From: Thermoplasmatota archaeon
GTDB taxonomy: Bacteria > Pseudomonadota > Gammaproteobacteria > Burkholderiales > Thiobacillaceae
DNA length: 13,718 bases
Assembly: GCA_023475455.1 (NCBI GenBank)
Contig: JAMCVR010000162.1
Location: 1 to 13,718 of the forward strand
Direction of reading: 5' to 3'
The notes below the pieces were generated by a model that worked only from the letters and a program-made list of their open reading frames with translations, searched no databases and had not been told where the DNA came from. Below are positions 1-7,179 of this stretch, in pieces; position 1 is the first letter of the stretch; each line of letters begins with the position of its first letter. A program made the position numbers and the translations under genes.

Positions 1-777
1 GACCGTTTGAAAAGCGTAGCGGTGCGCCCCGAGTCTCGGTACCCGAGCGCGCGCTGCTGGAAGTATTCAGCGAAGTGGGCGTGCGCCAACCGCTACAGGA
101 AGCGCGTGAACTCGCGGAGAGTGCCTATGGCCTGCGCGCCGACGTGCTGCGCGATTTGCTACAGCATTGCTCTAGCGTCAAGACGGTGCGCCTGTGCCTA
201 CAGTTTGGACACGAACTCGCCCTGCCCTGGGCCGCGAAGCTGGACCCCACACAACTGCCGACCGTTTGAAAAGCGTAGCGGTGCGCCCCGAGTCTCGGTA
301 CCCGAGCGCGCGCTGCTGGAAGTATTCAGCGAAGTGGGCGTGCGCCAACCGCTACAGGAAGCGCGTGAACTCGCGGAGAGTGCCTATGGCCTGCGCGCCG
401 ACGTGCTGCGCGATTTGCTACAGCATTGCTCTAGCGTCAAGACGGTGCGCCTGTGCCTACAGTTTGGACACGAACTCGCCCTGCCCTGGGCCGCGAAGCT
501 GGACCCCACACAACTGCCGACCGTTTGAAAAGCGTAGCGGTGCGCCCCGAGTCTCGGTACCCGAGCGCGCGCTGCTGGAAGTATTCAGCGAAGTGGGCGT
601 GCGCCAACCGCTACAGGAAGCGCGTGAACTCGCGGAGAGTGCCTATGGCCTGCGCGCCGACGTGCTGCGCGATTTGCTACAGCATTGCTCTAGCGTCAAG
701 ACGGTGCGCCTGTGCCTACAGTTTGGACACGAACTCGCCCTGCCCTGGGCCGCGAAGCTGGACCCCACACAACTGCC
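1..777 (+). repeat. Three head-to-tail copies of a 259-bp unit from the AbiEi antitoxin gene
   Basis: Units run 1-259, 260-518 and 519-777 and read as identical. A fourth copy is at 1948-2206 inside the complete antitoxin gene, where it encodes the C-terminal half from about residue 139. Each unit begins with GACCG, and GACCG also follows the last unit (778-782, 2207-2211), so the array could have formed by slippage or recombination between two GACCG sites 259 bp apart. Because 259 is not a multiple of 3, each unit shifts the frame. One frame closes at a TGA made at each junction (CCGTTTGA). The array therefore cannot encode a longer antitoxin. The window starts on the first base of a unit, so the true copy number to the left is unknown. 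Confidence 0.95.
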
Positions 778-841
778 GACCGGCAGCGCCCGACCTTGGG
801 TATCCCGCTCGGCCGATGGGCTGCTGGTACTCAAGCCATGA
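1..841 (+). pseudogene. Array of 3'-half AbiEi antitoxin fragments ending with the gene's natural stop
   Basis: These are repeated fragments of the antitoxin C-terminal half. Only the last one (519-841) continues through the natural 3' end: the tail is the same as 2207-2270 and ends in the same ATGA stop/start overlap. No fragment has the N-terminal winged-helix region or the operator-bearing promoter. Open frames cross the units because the sequence is GC-rich and nearly stop-free in several frames, but the proteins would be three-frame mixtures of one sequence. I regard all of them as non-functional. Confidence 0.85.
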
Positions 842-894
842 ACCAGACCTATACCGCGCGTCTTTTAAGCCAAGGCCCCACTTATTTTTTGCGG
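519..894 (+). repeat. 376-bp direct repeat (copy 1 of 2): antitoxin 3' half plus downstream flank
   Basis: Matches 1948-2323 at an offset of 1429 bp. It covers the last 259-bp unit, the end of the antitoxin gene and 53 bp beyond its stop. It ends at CGG (892-894), which is also the first three bases of the next repeat (5'-half copy), so this junction joins the downstream flank of one gene copy to the upstream flank of another through a 3-bp CGG overlap. Confidence 0.9.
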
Positions 895-1359
895 CTATTT
901 GAAATGGTGATAAATATCGTAGCATGGCTACGACTGAAAGAAGCAAGCTAAACGCCCTCTATCGACAGTGGGCGCCAGGAACACCGCTCACATCGGAAGA
1001 CCTGGCGGCGCAGGGCATCTCTGCCGACTTGGCCGTCCACTACGTACGCGCTGGCTGGCTTTTCCGCCTGGCGCGCGGGGTCTACTGTCGCCCCAGCGAT
1101 ACGCCGGAACTGCACCCCTGCCTGATCCTGCTGCAGCGCACCATCGATGGGCTGCACGTTGGCGGCAAGTCGGCCCTCGACTGGTATGGCGTTCGGCACT
1201 ACTTGTCACAACAGCCGGTCCTGCACCTATATGGCTGGACGGCGGCCCGCCTGCCCGACTGGTTCACCGAGCGCTTCCCGGCGGAGTACCACCGCAAGCG
1301 GCTGTTCGACGAGCCACCGGCCGACCCGCTTCATGCCGGACCGTTTGAAAAGCGTAGCG
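892..1359 (+). repeat. 468-bp direct repeat (copy 1 of 2): antitoxin promoter-proximal half
   Basis: Matches 1501-1968 at an offset of 609 bp with no differences seen. It carries the start-codon palindrome, the start codon and about the first 145 codons. The match ends 21 bp into the 259-bp unit, after GTAGCG, where unrelated sequence (1360-1500) begins. Confidence 0.93.
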
Positions 1360-1445
1360 CGGAAGATGGACTCGGTTTGATGGGCGGCTACTCCAGCGCA
1401 TCAATCGTCAACTATCGCCACAAGCGACCCAGGCACTTCTTTTGA
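924..1445 (+). pseudogene. Truncated AbiEi antitoxin copy with a chimeric C-terminus
   Basis: This 173-residue frame has the same first 145 residues as the complete antitoxin at 1533. It then continues into 28 unrelated residues (starting AEDGLGLMGG and ending RPRHFF) before a TGA. The retained part includes the N-terminal winged-helix DNA-binding region; the lost part is the C-terminal domain that in AbiEi proteins contributes to antitoxicity. Its upstream region keeps the start-codon palindrome (918-932) but not the second operator box. A DNA-binding-only fragment could still compete for the operator if made. More probably it is a dead duplicate. Confidence 0.75.
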
Positions 1446-1500
1446 AAAATCTAGATATATCGTAGCACAACTACGACTCCAGGCATTAAATAAAACTTGC
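1360..1500 (+). other. 141-bp single-copy spacer; its right part is the antitoxin promoter flank
   Basis: This stretch lies between the truncated and complete antitoxin copies and appears once. The right portion (1441-1500) is the native upstream region, with a second copy of the operator box. The left portion (1360-1440) has no recognisable gene. Two frames read through it, one ending at TGA 1443-1445 and one ending at TAG inside the operator box, so it could be the 3' end of a lost upstream gene. I could not assign it. Confidence 0.5.
1441..1478 (+). promoter_or_regulatory. Upstream operator box of the AbiEi gene (IR1-like)
   Basis: A 38-bp box beginning TTTGAAA and containing the inverted repeat CGTAG-CACAA-CTACG (1461-1475). 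The same layout recurs exactly 66 bp downstream at 1507-1544: TTTGAAA, then ATATCGTAGCA, then CTACGACT, at identical internal spacing. AbiEi antitoxins are known to bind two inverted repeats in their own promoter and repress it, which fits this pair. Binding here is inference. Confidence 0.7.
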
Positions 1501-1525
1501 CGGCTATTTGAAATGGTGATAAATA
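1497..1525 (+). promoter_or_regulatory. Possible AbiEi promoter (-35 TTGCCG, -10 TAAATA)
   Basis: TTGCCG (1497-1502) and TAAATA (1520-1525) are separated by 17 bp and lie between the two operator boxes, so bound AbiEi would occlude both elements. A start about 7-8 nt after the -10 falls at or beside the ATG at 1533, implying a leaderless or nearly leaderless transcript. The matches are moderate. In the truncated copy the -35 is altered to TTGCGG by the junction at 892. Confidence 0.4.
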
Positions 1526-1544
1526 TCGTAGCATGGCTACGACT
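1507..1544 (+). promoter_or_regulatory. Downstream operator box centred on the AbiEi start codon (IR2-like)
   Basis: Second copy of the 38-bp box. Its core is CGTAGC-ATG-GCTACG (1527-1541), a perfect 6-bp inverted repeat whose three central bases are the start codon of the antitoxin gene. A repressor bound here would cover the start of the message, and in RNA the start codon would sit in the loop of a small hairpin. The truncated copy keeps this box at 898-935. Confidence 0.75.
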
Positions 1545-2270
1545 GAAAGAAGCAAGCTAAACGCCCTCTATCGACAGTGGGCGCCAGGAACACCGCTCAC
1601 ATCGGAAGACCTGGCGGCGCAGGGCATCTCTGCCGACTTGGCCGTCCACTACGTACGCGCTGGCTGGCTTTTCCGCCTGGCGCGCGGGGTCTACTGTCGC
1701 CCCAGCGATACGCCGGAACTGCACCCCTGCCTGATCCTGCTGCAGCGCACCATCGATGGGCTGCACGTTGGCGGCAAGTCGGCCCTCGACTGGTATGGCG
1801 TTCGGCACTACTTGTCACAACAGCCGGTCCTGCACCTATATGGCTGGACGGCGGCCCGCCTGCCCGACTGGTTCACCGAGCGCTTCCCGGCGGAGTACCA
1901 CCGCAAGCGGCTGTTCGACGAGCCACCGGCCGACCCGCTTCATGCCGGACCGTTTGAAAAGCGTAGCGGTGCGCCCCGAGTCTCGGTACCCGAGCGCGCG
2001 CTGCTGGAAGTATTCAGCGAAGTGGGCGTGCGCCAACCGCTACAGGAAGCGCGTGAACTCGCGGAGAGTGCCTATGGCCTGCGCGCCGACGTGCTGCGCG
2101 ATTTGCTACAGCATTGCTCTAGCGTCAAGACGGTGCGCCTGTGCCTACAGTTTGGACACGAACTCGCCCTGCCCTGGGCCGCGAAGCTGGACCCCACACA
2201 ACTGCCGACCGGCAGCGCCCGACCTTGGGTATCCCGCTCGGCCGATGGGCTGCTGGTACTCAAGCCATGA
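1533..2270 (+). CDS. AbiEi-family type IV antitoxin / transcriptional repressor
   Basis: A 245-residue protein of the AbiEi family, the antitoxin of type IV systems. It counteracts the nucleotidyltransferase toxin AbiEii without direct binding and represses its own promoter. Residues about 5-60 (SKLNALYRQW, then LTSEDLAAQG, then GWLFRLARGVYCR) form the typical N-terminal winged-helix region. Residues about 60-245 form the C-terminal antitoxin domain (GGKSALDWYG, VSVPERALLE, LRADVLRDLL). The start is fixed by family similarity and by the operator palindrome around the ATG. No Shine-Dalgarno lies at normal spacing; GGTGAT at 1515-1520 is too far away. The stop overlaps a following ATG (ATGA), the usual coupling to abiEii, but that toxin gene is missing. 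Function as a repressor is likely retained. Its role as an antitoxin would need a toxin elsewhere. Confidence 0.85.
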   Translation: MATTERSKLNALYRQWAPGTPLTSEDLAAQGISADLAVHYVRAGWLFRLARGVYCRPSDTPELHPCLILLQRTIDGLHVGGKSALDWYGVRHYLSQQPVLHLYGWTAARLPDWFTERFPAEYHRKRLFDEPPADPLHAGPFEKRSGAPRVSVPERALLEVFSEVGVRQPLQEARELAESAYGLRADVLRDLLQHCSSVKTVRLCLQFGHELALPWAAKLDPTQLPTGSARPWVSRSADGLLVLKP

Positions 2271-2323
2271 ACCAGACCTATACCGCGCGTCTTTTAAGCC
2301 AAGGCCCCACTTATTTTTTGCGG
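2267..2323 (+). pseudogene. Remnant of the AbiEii toxin gene start
   Basis: The ATG overlaps the antitoxin stop in an ATGA. It opens a frame beginning MNQTYTARLLS, which resembles AbiEii N-termini (Met-Asn-x-x-Tyr, then an Arg-Leu-Leu segment). After that there is no trace of the conserved nucleotidyltransferase motifs (the Lys-Gly-Gly-Thr-Ala segment or the Asp-x-Asp pair). The frame runs to 2461 as unrelated sequence. The same remnant follows the 3' fragment at 838-894. The toxin was lost before, or together with, the duplication. Confidence 0.5.
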
Positions 2324-2439
2324 ATGGTACGTTTGCGCTCAAGAGTGCGCGGTACTCCGATGGACGACGCGATTACCGGAGCACCGATCCAACACATACC
2401 CCGCTTGAAGCATTTGACTTCCGTTCTCGATGTGTATAA
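2324..2439 (+). pseudogene. Possible 3' end of an unidentified truncated gene
   Basis: This single-copy stretch sits between the antitoxin repeat and the HigB gene. One forward frame reads DGTFALKSARYSDGR and ends AFDFRSRCV at a TAA (2437-2439) inside the HigBA operator. Its composition (no skew to Arg/Pro-only shadow sequence, natural stop) looks like a genuine C-terminus cut off at its left side, but I do not recognise the family. It could equally be neutral spacer. Confidence 0.25.
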
Positions 2440-2450
2440 CATTTTATACA
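2414..2450 (+). promoter_or_regulatory. HigBA promoter with overlapping operator
   Basis: TTGACT (2414-2419) is a good -35. A -10 is either TAACAT at 17 bp spacing (2437-2442) or TATAAC (2435-2440) at 15 bp. The perfect inverted repeat TGTATAA-CATT-TTATACA (2433-2450) covers the -10 and ends 7 bp before the HigB start codon. That is the expected position for autorepression by the HigA helix-turn-helix protein, alone or with HigB. Confidence 0.7.
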
Positions 2451-2457
2451 AAGTGAA

Positions 2458-2805
2458 ATGATAAGCGACGAAAAAGAGATTCGCTGGGTGGGTTCCGCCT
2501 ACGACGACTTGTTGGCATTCCCGGACGACCCGCGTCGCTCCGCCGGTTTCCAGTTGGGCAAGGTCCAGGTTGGTTTGGACCCGGATGACTGGAAGCCGTT
2601 CGATGATGTCGGGGCCGGCACCAGGGAAATCCGCATTCGGAAGGCCAGCGGCATTTATCGGGTGATGTACGTCGCCAAGTTCGAGGAAGCCGTGTATGTC
2701 CTGCACTGCTTCCAGAAGAAGACTCAGGCGACCAGCAAGCAGGACAAGGGTATTGCCGAGGCGCGCTATCGCGCCGTGGTCAACGCGAGAAAGGCACGAA
2801 AATGA
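2458..2805 (+). CDS. higB: HigB-type toxin, RelE/ParE superfamily (Gp49-like)
   Basis: A 115-residue basic protein of the phage-derived Gp49-like/HigB group in the RelE/ParE fold. These are ribosome-dependent mRNA interferases. Diagnostic segments are IRWVGSAYDDL near the N-terminus, the DPDDWKPFDDVG loop, then REIRIR, YRVMYVAKF and the YVLHCFQKKTQ strand at residues about 79-90, followed by a Lys/Arg-rich tail. Length is normal for the family and the gene appears intact. It comes first in the operon and overlaps the antitoxin by ATGA, the toxin-first order typical of HigBA. The Shine-Dalgarno is weak, and the leader is predicted to be under 10 nt. Confidence 0.9.
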   Translation: MISDEKEIRWVGSAYDDLLAFPDDPRRSAGFQLGKVQVGLDPDDWKPFDDVGAGTREIRIRKASGIYRVMYVAKFEEAVYVLHCFQKKTQATSKQDKGIAEARYRAVVNARKARK

Positions 2806-3134
2806 AGATCGACACCGAAATCCGCCATGTGACGAAGCCGGGAGCGAACCTCTTCCTGGAGCTTGGCTTCGCGCCCGCTGAGGCCAAGCGCTTGCAGGCA
2901 GCCTCCCGCAAGCAGATCAACGACACCCAGTTGCTGAAACAGCAGTTGATGGACGAGCTGTCCACCTGGATTGCCGAGCATCACCTGAAGCAAGCCGAAG
3001 CGGCCGAGATCCTGATGGTTTCGCGTCCGCGCGTGTCCGACGTAGTGAACAAGAAGACGGCCAAGTTCACCATCGACACATTAGTGGAAATGCTCAGCCG
3101 CGTCGGCAAGCCGGTCAGGCTGGCCATCGGTTGA
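2802..3134 (+). CDS. higA: HigA-type antitoxin, XRE/Cro helix-turn-helix
   Basis: A 110-residue antitoxin partner of the preceding HigB toxin. It should neutralise the toxin by direct contact and repress the operon. The helix-turn-helix lies at about residues 56-85 (LKQAEAAEIL, then VSRPRVSDVVN), followed by the KFTIDTLVEML segment usual in this XRE subgroup. The N-terminal 45 residues are the likely toxin-binding part. The start codon overlaps the toxin stop (ATGA at 2802-2805), implying translational coupling. The gene converges on the SNF2 gene with a 76-bp gap. It looks full length. Confidence 0.9.
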   Translation: MKIDTEIRHVTKPGANLFLELGFAPAEAKRLQAASRKQINDTQLLKQQLMDELSTWIAEHHLKQAEAAEILMVSRPRVSDVVNKKTAKFTIDTLVEMLSRVGKPVRLAIG

Positions 3135-3155
3135 CGCGCCGCGCAGCGGAGCGTC
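3133..3155. terminator. Possible hairpin between converging higA and SNF2 genes
   Basis: GACGC-G-CCG, loop CGCAG, CGG-A-GCGTC gives a 9-position stem with one mismatch, overlapping the higA stop. No T-run follows on either strand, so it is not a classical intrinsic terminator. It may assist termination or be incidental in GC-rich sequence. Confidence 0.3.
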
Positions 3156-3210
3156 CGCACATTGAGCGCCTTGCCGAACTGCGCGACTCGTCTGCTCCGC
3201 CCGAGCGTCA

Positions 3211-5721
3211 TCATGGGCGCCTGCCCCGCAAGGCGTTCGCCAGCATTGAAAGTGCGTCGGCGATTTGTCCCGCCGTTTCCGGCGACGGCAAGGGCACTTT
3301 GAGGCTTTGCACGCCGGTGCCTGGGTCTCGCTCGATCCATGGGTGTGCCGGGGCAGCGGGATTGCCGGCCGCTTCCAGCGCGGAAGCCAAGCGGACGCCA
3401 AGCTGCGCCAATGCTTGCCAAGGAACCGCTTCGTTGCGCGGCGCCGCTGCCGGCGTCTCCCGCCCCGCATGTTCCGGGGGTGCCGCCTTGCCAACGCCGG
3501 TTTTTGCGTCCGCGTTCTCTCCCGGCACGGCTGCGGCCTCGCTCGCTGTCGTCGCGACCGGCGCTTCTTCGGCCGCTGTCATGGCCTCGCCTTCGCCCAT
3601 GCGGCCGGTGACGTTCTCGACCTCCTTCATGAAGCGGTTGAGGCGTGACCCGCCCAACGCTATTTCGCCCGCGCCGCCATCCAGAATCCCGGCCGACAGG
3701 GAACGCTTGAAGGCCAGCACCGAGAGCATGCCTTCCTCGATCGTTCCTTTGGCGACGAAGTTGACGATCTGCACGGGCCGCTTCTGGCCCATACGGTGAA
3801 TCCGCGCGATGCGCTGTTCGAGCAGCGCCGGGTTCCATGGCAAGTCCATGTTCACCAGGATCGAGGCATGTTGCAAATTCAGGCCCGTCGCCCCGGCATC
3901 GGTCGACAGGAACACGCGGCAACCGGGATCGTCGCGGAAGCGATCCACCAGCGCCGGACGCTTTTCCGAAGGTACGCCGCCGTGGAAACTGACGTAGCCG
4001 ATCCCGCGCGCTTCCAGACGCCGGATCACGATGTCGTGCGTGCGCGTCCATTGGCTGAACACCACGGCCTTGGCGTCCGCTTGTTCGAACAGGTCGTCGA
4101 ACAGCGCGGCCAACTCGTCCGCCTTGACGCCGTGATCGCTTTCCTGGTCGAGCAGATAGGTGCTGTTGCAGGCCATGCGCATGTTCTGCAAGGCGCAGGT
4201 CAGCCGTCGCTGGTCAATGTCGGAAAGAAACTTCATCTTGCGCCAGCGCTGGACGATCCGGGTCACGATCTCCGCGTTTTCCTGGTGATAAGTCATTTGC
4301 AATTCGGTCATCGGCACCAGCAGGTTCTGGTCAGTGCGTTCCGGCAGCTGTTGCAGCACCTCGAATTTGCGGCGGCGGATCATGACCGGCGCCAGCGTCT
4401 GGCCGATCTTTTCCAGCCCGGTGTAGCCGGTGACGCGCCCGGTTTCGTCCTTGACCTGATGCGCGTGCAGCAGCTTCCAGGTCGGCCCCAGACGGTGTTG
4501 ATCGACGAACTGCACGATGGAAATCAGTTCCTCCAGCTTGTTTTCCAGCGGGGTGCCGGTGAGCACGACGGCATAGGGGCTGTCGATGCGTTTCAGCGCG
4601 CGGGCGGCGATGGTGTTCCAGTTCTTCACCCGCTGCGCCTCGTCGACGATGACCAGATCCGGCGACCAGGCGGCGATCAAATCCAGATCCGGCTGGAGCT
4701 TTTCGTAGTTGGTGATCTTGCAGAAGTCGTCCAGCGCGTAATCCTGCTGCCGCTTGACACGTCCTCCGCTAACGACGCGCGAATCGCGTCCGGAAAAACG
4801 CATGATCTCGCTTTGCCACTGGTACTTGAGCGAGGTCGGACAGATCACCAGCACTTTCGATACGCCAAAATGCCGAGCCAGAATTTCGGCGGCGGCAATG
4901 GCCTGGATGGTCTTGCCCAGGCCCATCTCGTCGCCAATCAGCGCCCGGCCCGCGCGCACGGTGAACAAGGCGCCCTCGGCCTGGTAGGCGTACAGCGGCA
5001 CCTTGAGCAGTTTCTTCAGCGACGGATCGGTCGCGCCGCGCGGGAACAGGCTGTCGAGCGCAAGCGAGCGGCGTTCCGCATCGCGCCGCAAGGCAAGGAA
5101 ATCGAGCGCATCGTCGTAGGCACGCAACGCGTGAGCACTTTTCGCCGCCAAGGCGATCAAGCGTTCCAGCCCATCCATTTGCCCATCGCGCAAGCGCCAG
5201 TCTCGCGCCTCGTCGAATAACCGCGCCGCCGCCTTGCGCACGGCCGGCGGGCAATCCGTGCCGGCACGGAAATGCACGGCGCGCATGCTGTCGTTGCGCA
5301 AATAGAGTTCGGAGAACGGCGGATGGTAGCCGTGCGCAAAGGCGGCCTTGGCGCCGCGTTTTTTCTCCAGCGCGGCAAGGACGAACTCGATGTGCTTGCA
5401 GGTTCCCAGTTCGTTGGTGGCGTAATCGGGGCAGGCGCAATAATTGTCGCCCGGCTGCTTGCCGCGTATGGCCACGCGATAGGCGCGCTTCGACTGCGGG
5501 TTGCTGACGCGGAACTCGGAAAAGAACGGCTCCGCGCCGATATTTTCCAGTCCGAAAACCTGCTCGCGGCCGAACTGACGGCGTAGCGCGCGCTGCCAGT
5601 CTATCGTCGACAGCTCCGCCGGAGCGTGCGTGCGGGATAGCCTGGGTTCTCTCGATGGCTTGCTTGTATTGGTAGTTTTGGTTGTTTGGGTTGTTTTGGC
5701 GCGATGCGGCTTCGTTTTCAT
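3211..5721 (-). CDS. SWIM zinc-finger SNF2-family ATPase/helicase
   Basis: An 836-residue SF2 ATPase of the SNF2 (HepA/RapA-like) type. It is predicted to translocate on double-stranded DNA and remodel nucleoprotein in the cytoplasm. Order of parts: a Lys/Thr-rich N-terminus (1-30); a SWIM zinc finger with C95-x-C97 and C108-x-H110; Walker A GDEMGLGKT (263-271); DEAQ box (360-363); motif III TGTPLEN (388-394); motif V STDAGATGLNLQ (606-617); motif VI EQRIARIHRMGQ (635-646); and an Ala/Pro/Glu-rich C-terminal tail (about 690-836) of unclear role. All core motifs are present, so it should be active. It begins 15 bp after the primase-helicase stop with AGAGAG upstream, so it is the second gene of that operon. 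It is intact although its partner is broken. Confidence 0.9.
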   Translation of the reverse strand: MKTKPHRAKTTQTTKTTNTSKPSREPRLSRTHAPAELSTIDWQRALRRQFGREQVFGLENIGAEPFFSEFRVSNPQSKRAYRVAIRGKQPGDNYCACPDYATNELGTCKHIEFVLAALEKKRGAKAAFAHGYHPPFSELYLRNDSMRAVHFRAGTDCPPAVRKAAARLFDEARDWRLRDGQMDGLERLIALAAKSAHALRAYDDALDFLALRRDAERRSLALDSLFPRGATDPSLKKLLKVPLYAYQAEGALFTVRAGRALIGDEMGLGKTIQAIAAAEILARHFGVSKVLVICPTSLKYQWQSEIMRFSGRDSRVVSGGRVKRQQDYALDDFCKITNYEKLQPDLDLIAAWSPDLVIVDEAQRVKNWNTIAARALKRIDSPYAVVLTGTPLENKLEELISIVQFVDQHRLGPTWKLLHAHQVKDETGRVTGYTGLEKIGQTLAPVMIRRRKFEVLQQLPERTDQNLLVPMTELQMTYHQENAEIVTRIVQRWRKMKFLSDIDQRRLTCALQNMRMACNSTYLLDQESDHGVKADELAALFDDLFEQADAKAVVFSQWTRTHDIVIRRLEARGIGYVSFHGGVPSEKRPALVDRFRDDPGCRVFLSTDAGATGLNLQHASILVNMDLPWNPALLEQRIARIHRMGQKRPVQIVNFVAKGTIEEGMLSVLAFKRSLSAGILDGGAGEIALGGSRLNRFMKEVENVTGRMGEGEAMTAAEEAPVATTASEAAAVPGENADAKTGVGKAAPPEHAGRETPAAAPRNEAVPWQALAQLGVRLASALEAAGNPAAPAHPWIERDPGTGVQSLKVPLPSPETAGQIADALSMLANALRGRRP

Positions 5722-5736
5722 GAACGCAGACTCTCT

Positions 5737-7179
5737 TCAGCAAAGATTTTCCTGAGCGGTGGCGATCCGGTATCCCATGGCCCGATAGCCGCGCTGTCTC
5801 TTGTCCCACATCCGCAGCAGCGCTGGGTGGCCCGTATCGACGAAATCGATGATCCGAACGTCGGTCTTGCTGGCATGCTCGCGGTGCAGCCGGCCGGCAT
5901 ACTGCTGCAAAGTACCCTTCCACGACACCGGCATCGCCAGCACCAAGGTATCCAGCGGTGGATGGTCGAACCCTTCACCAACCAGCCTGCCGATCGCGAG
6001 CAGTACGCGCGGTGCTTCCGAGGGTAGCGCATCGAGTTTTTCAATCAGAGCCGCTCGCTGCTTTCGTGACATCCGGCCGTGCAGGATGAACAATTCTGGA
6101 ATCTTTCCAGCCAAAGCCGTCGAAATGGCATCGAGATGGTCGGTACGCTCGGTCAGCACAAGCACCTTCCGACCTTGGCTGAAGGTGCGTCCGATTTCGC
6201 TCACAATTGCGGCTGTTCGGCCCTGATCGTTGGCGAGGTGCCGGAACACATCCTGAATCCCTGCATCGAGCGGCAGGTCGATGCAGGGATTCAGCGAATA
6301 CGGCACCACCCCCAAATCGTGCGGAGCGCCGGCAGGTTTTGCCGCCGTGTACCGAATCGGTCCACATTGCATAAAGATAATCGGTTGCTGGCCGTCGCGA
6401 CGGATCGGTGTGGCGGTAAGGCCGAGCACGTATTTCGCCTTGGTGCGCTTCAGAATGGCATCGAACGACACCGCACCGACATGGTGGCATTCGTCCACGA
6501 TGACATGACCGTAAGTCTCGACCAAGGAATTCACTTCGCCCTGCCGCGACAGGGACTGCATCACCGCGATATCGATCTTCCCTGTGGGTTTGGCCTTGCC
6601 GCCACCGATCGTGCCGATCGCATCCTTATCGAGGCAAAGAAAGGCTCGCAGACGCTCCTGCCACTGTTTAAGCAACTCCATGCGGTGCACCAGCACCAGC
6701 GTGTTCACCCCGCGGCTGGCAATCATCGCTGCCGCGACGACCGTCTTACCGAAGGCGGTAGGCGCGCACAGCACACCGACGTCATGGCTCAGCATTTCCG
6801 CAACCGCCGATTGCTGGTCCGGACGCAACTGACCTGCGAAGGCAGCTTCCAGCGACTCGCCACCATACCGCTCATCACGCAGCTCGCAGCGGATGCCGTT
6901 GTCTCTCAACAATTCCTGCGCAGCATCCAGGCAACCGCGCGGCAAGGCAATGTGCTGCGGATAATTCTCGGCACAGCCGATCACGCGCGGCGTATCCCAG
7001 ACCGACAGCCGCATAGCCTGCGCCTTGTAGAACTCCGGGTTCTGGAACGCGGCGAGGCGGATCAAGCGGTTCGCCAGCGCCTGTGGCAACTGTGCCTTCT
7101 CGAAGTAGATGAGATTGGCCAGCGCCACAGTAAGCGACTCTGGCATGGAAGGCCCCGACAATTTATTCGCCACCGGCAT
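5737..7179 (-). pseudogene. Helicase-domain fragment of the primase-helicase (C-terminal 480 residues)
   Basis: Frame from an internal ATG (ancestral Met332) to the natural stop, 480 residues. It holds a complete SF2 helicase: QLRPDQQSAV (about 117-126), Walker A APTAFGKT (139-146), DECHH (229-233), TATP (255-258) and the C-terminal RecA-like domain with QYAGRLHR. No strong ribosome binding site precedes the ATG. If translated, it would be a stand-alone helicase and would still lie 15 bp upstream of the SNF2 gene. I list it as a fragment because its primase half is out of frame. Confidence 0.75.

Larger units (their letters stand above)
1501..2323 (+). repeat. Complete copy of the duplicated AbiEi region
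   Basis: Contains the second members of both repeats: 1501-1968 (pairs with 892-1359) and 1948-2323 (pairs with 519-894). It is bounded by CGG at both ends (1501-1503 and 2321-2323). A tandem duplication of 1501-2320 through that 3-bp match would produce the junction seen at 892-894. Confidence 0.85.

Noticed and set aside
1..777. CRISPR array
   Set aside because: Units are 259 bp, contiguous, without spacers, and derive from a coding sequence.
7..841. Long forward frames running through the 259-bp array as possible repeat proteins
   Set aside because: Each unit shifts the frame, so the products are mixtures of wrong-frame and right-frame antitoxin sequence, closed by a TGA made at each junction in one frame.
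1339..1359. Similarity of TTTGAAAAGCGTAGC at the repeat edge to the operator boxes (TTTGAAA and CGTAGC)
   Set aside because: Spacing differs from the two true boxes, there is no inverted partner, and the sequence is ordinary coding DNA (GPFEKRS) in the complete gene.
892..2323. Insertion sequence or composite transposon flanking the antitoxin copies
   Set aside because: No transposase, terminal inverted repeats or target-site duplication; repeat edges fall on 3-5 bp direct matches instead.
3796..5220. Long forward open frame (474 codons) opposite the SNF2 gene
   Set aside because: It is the antisense shadow of a GC-rich coding region: no recognisable domain, while the minus strand has a complete set of SNF2 motifs.
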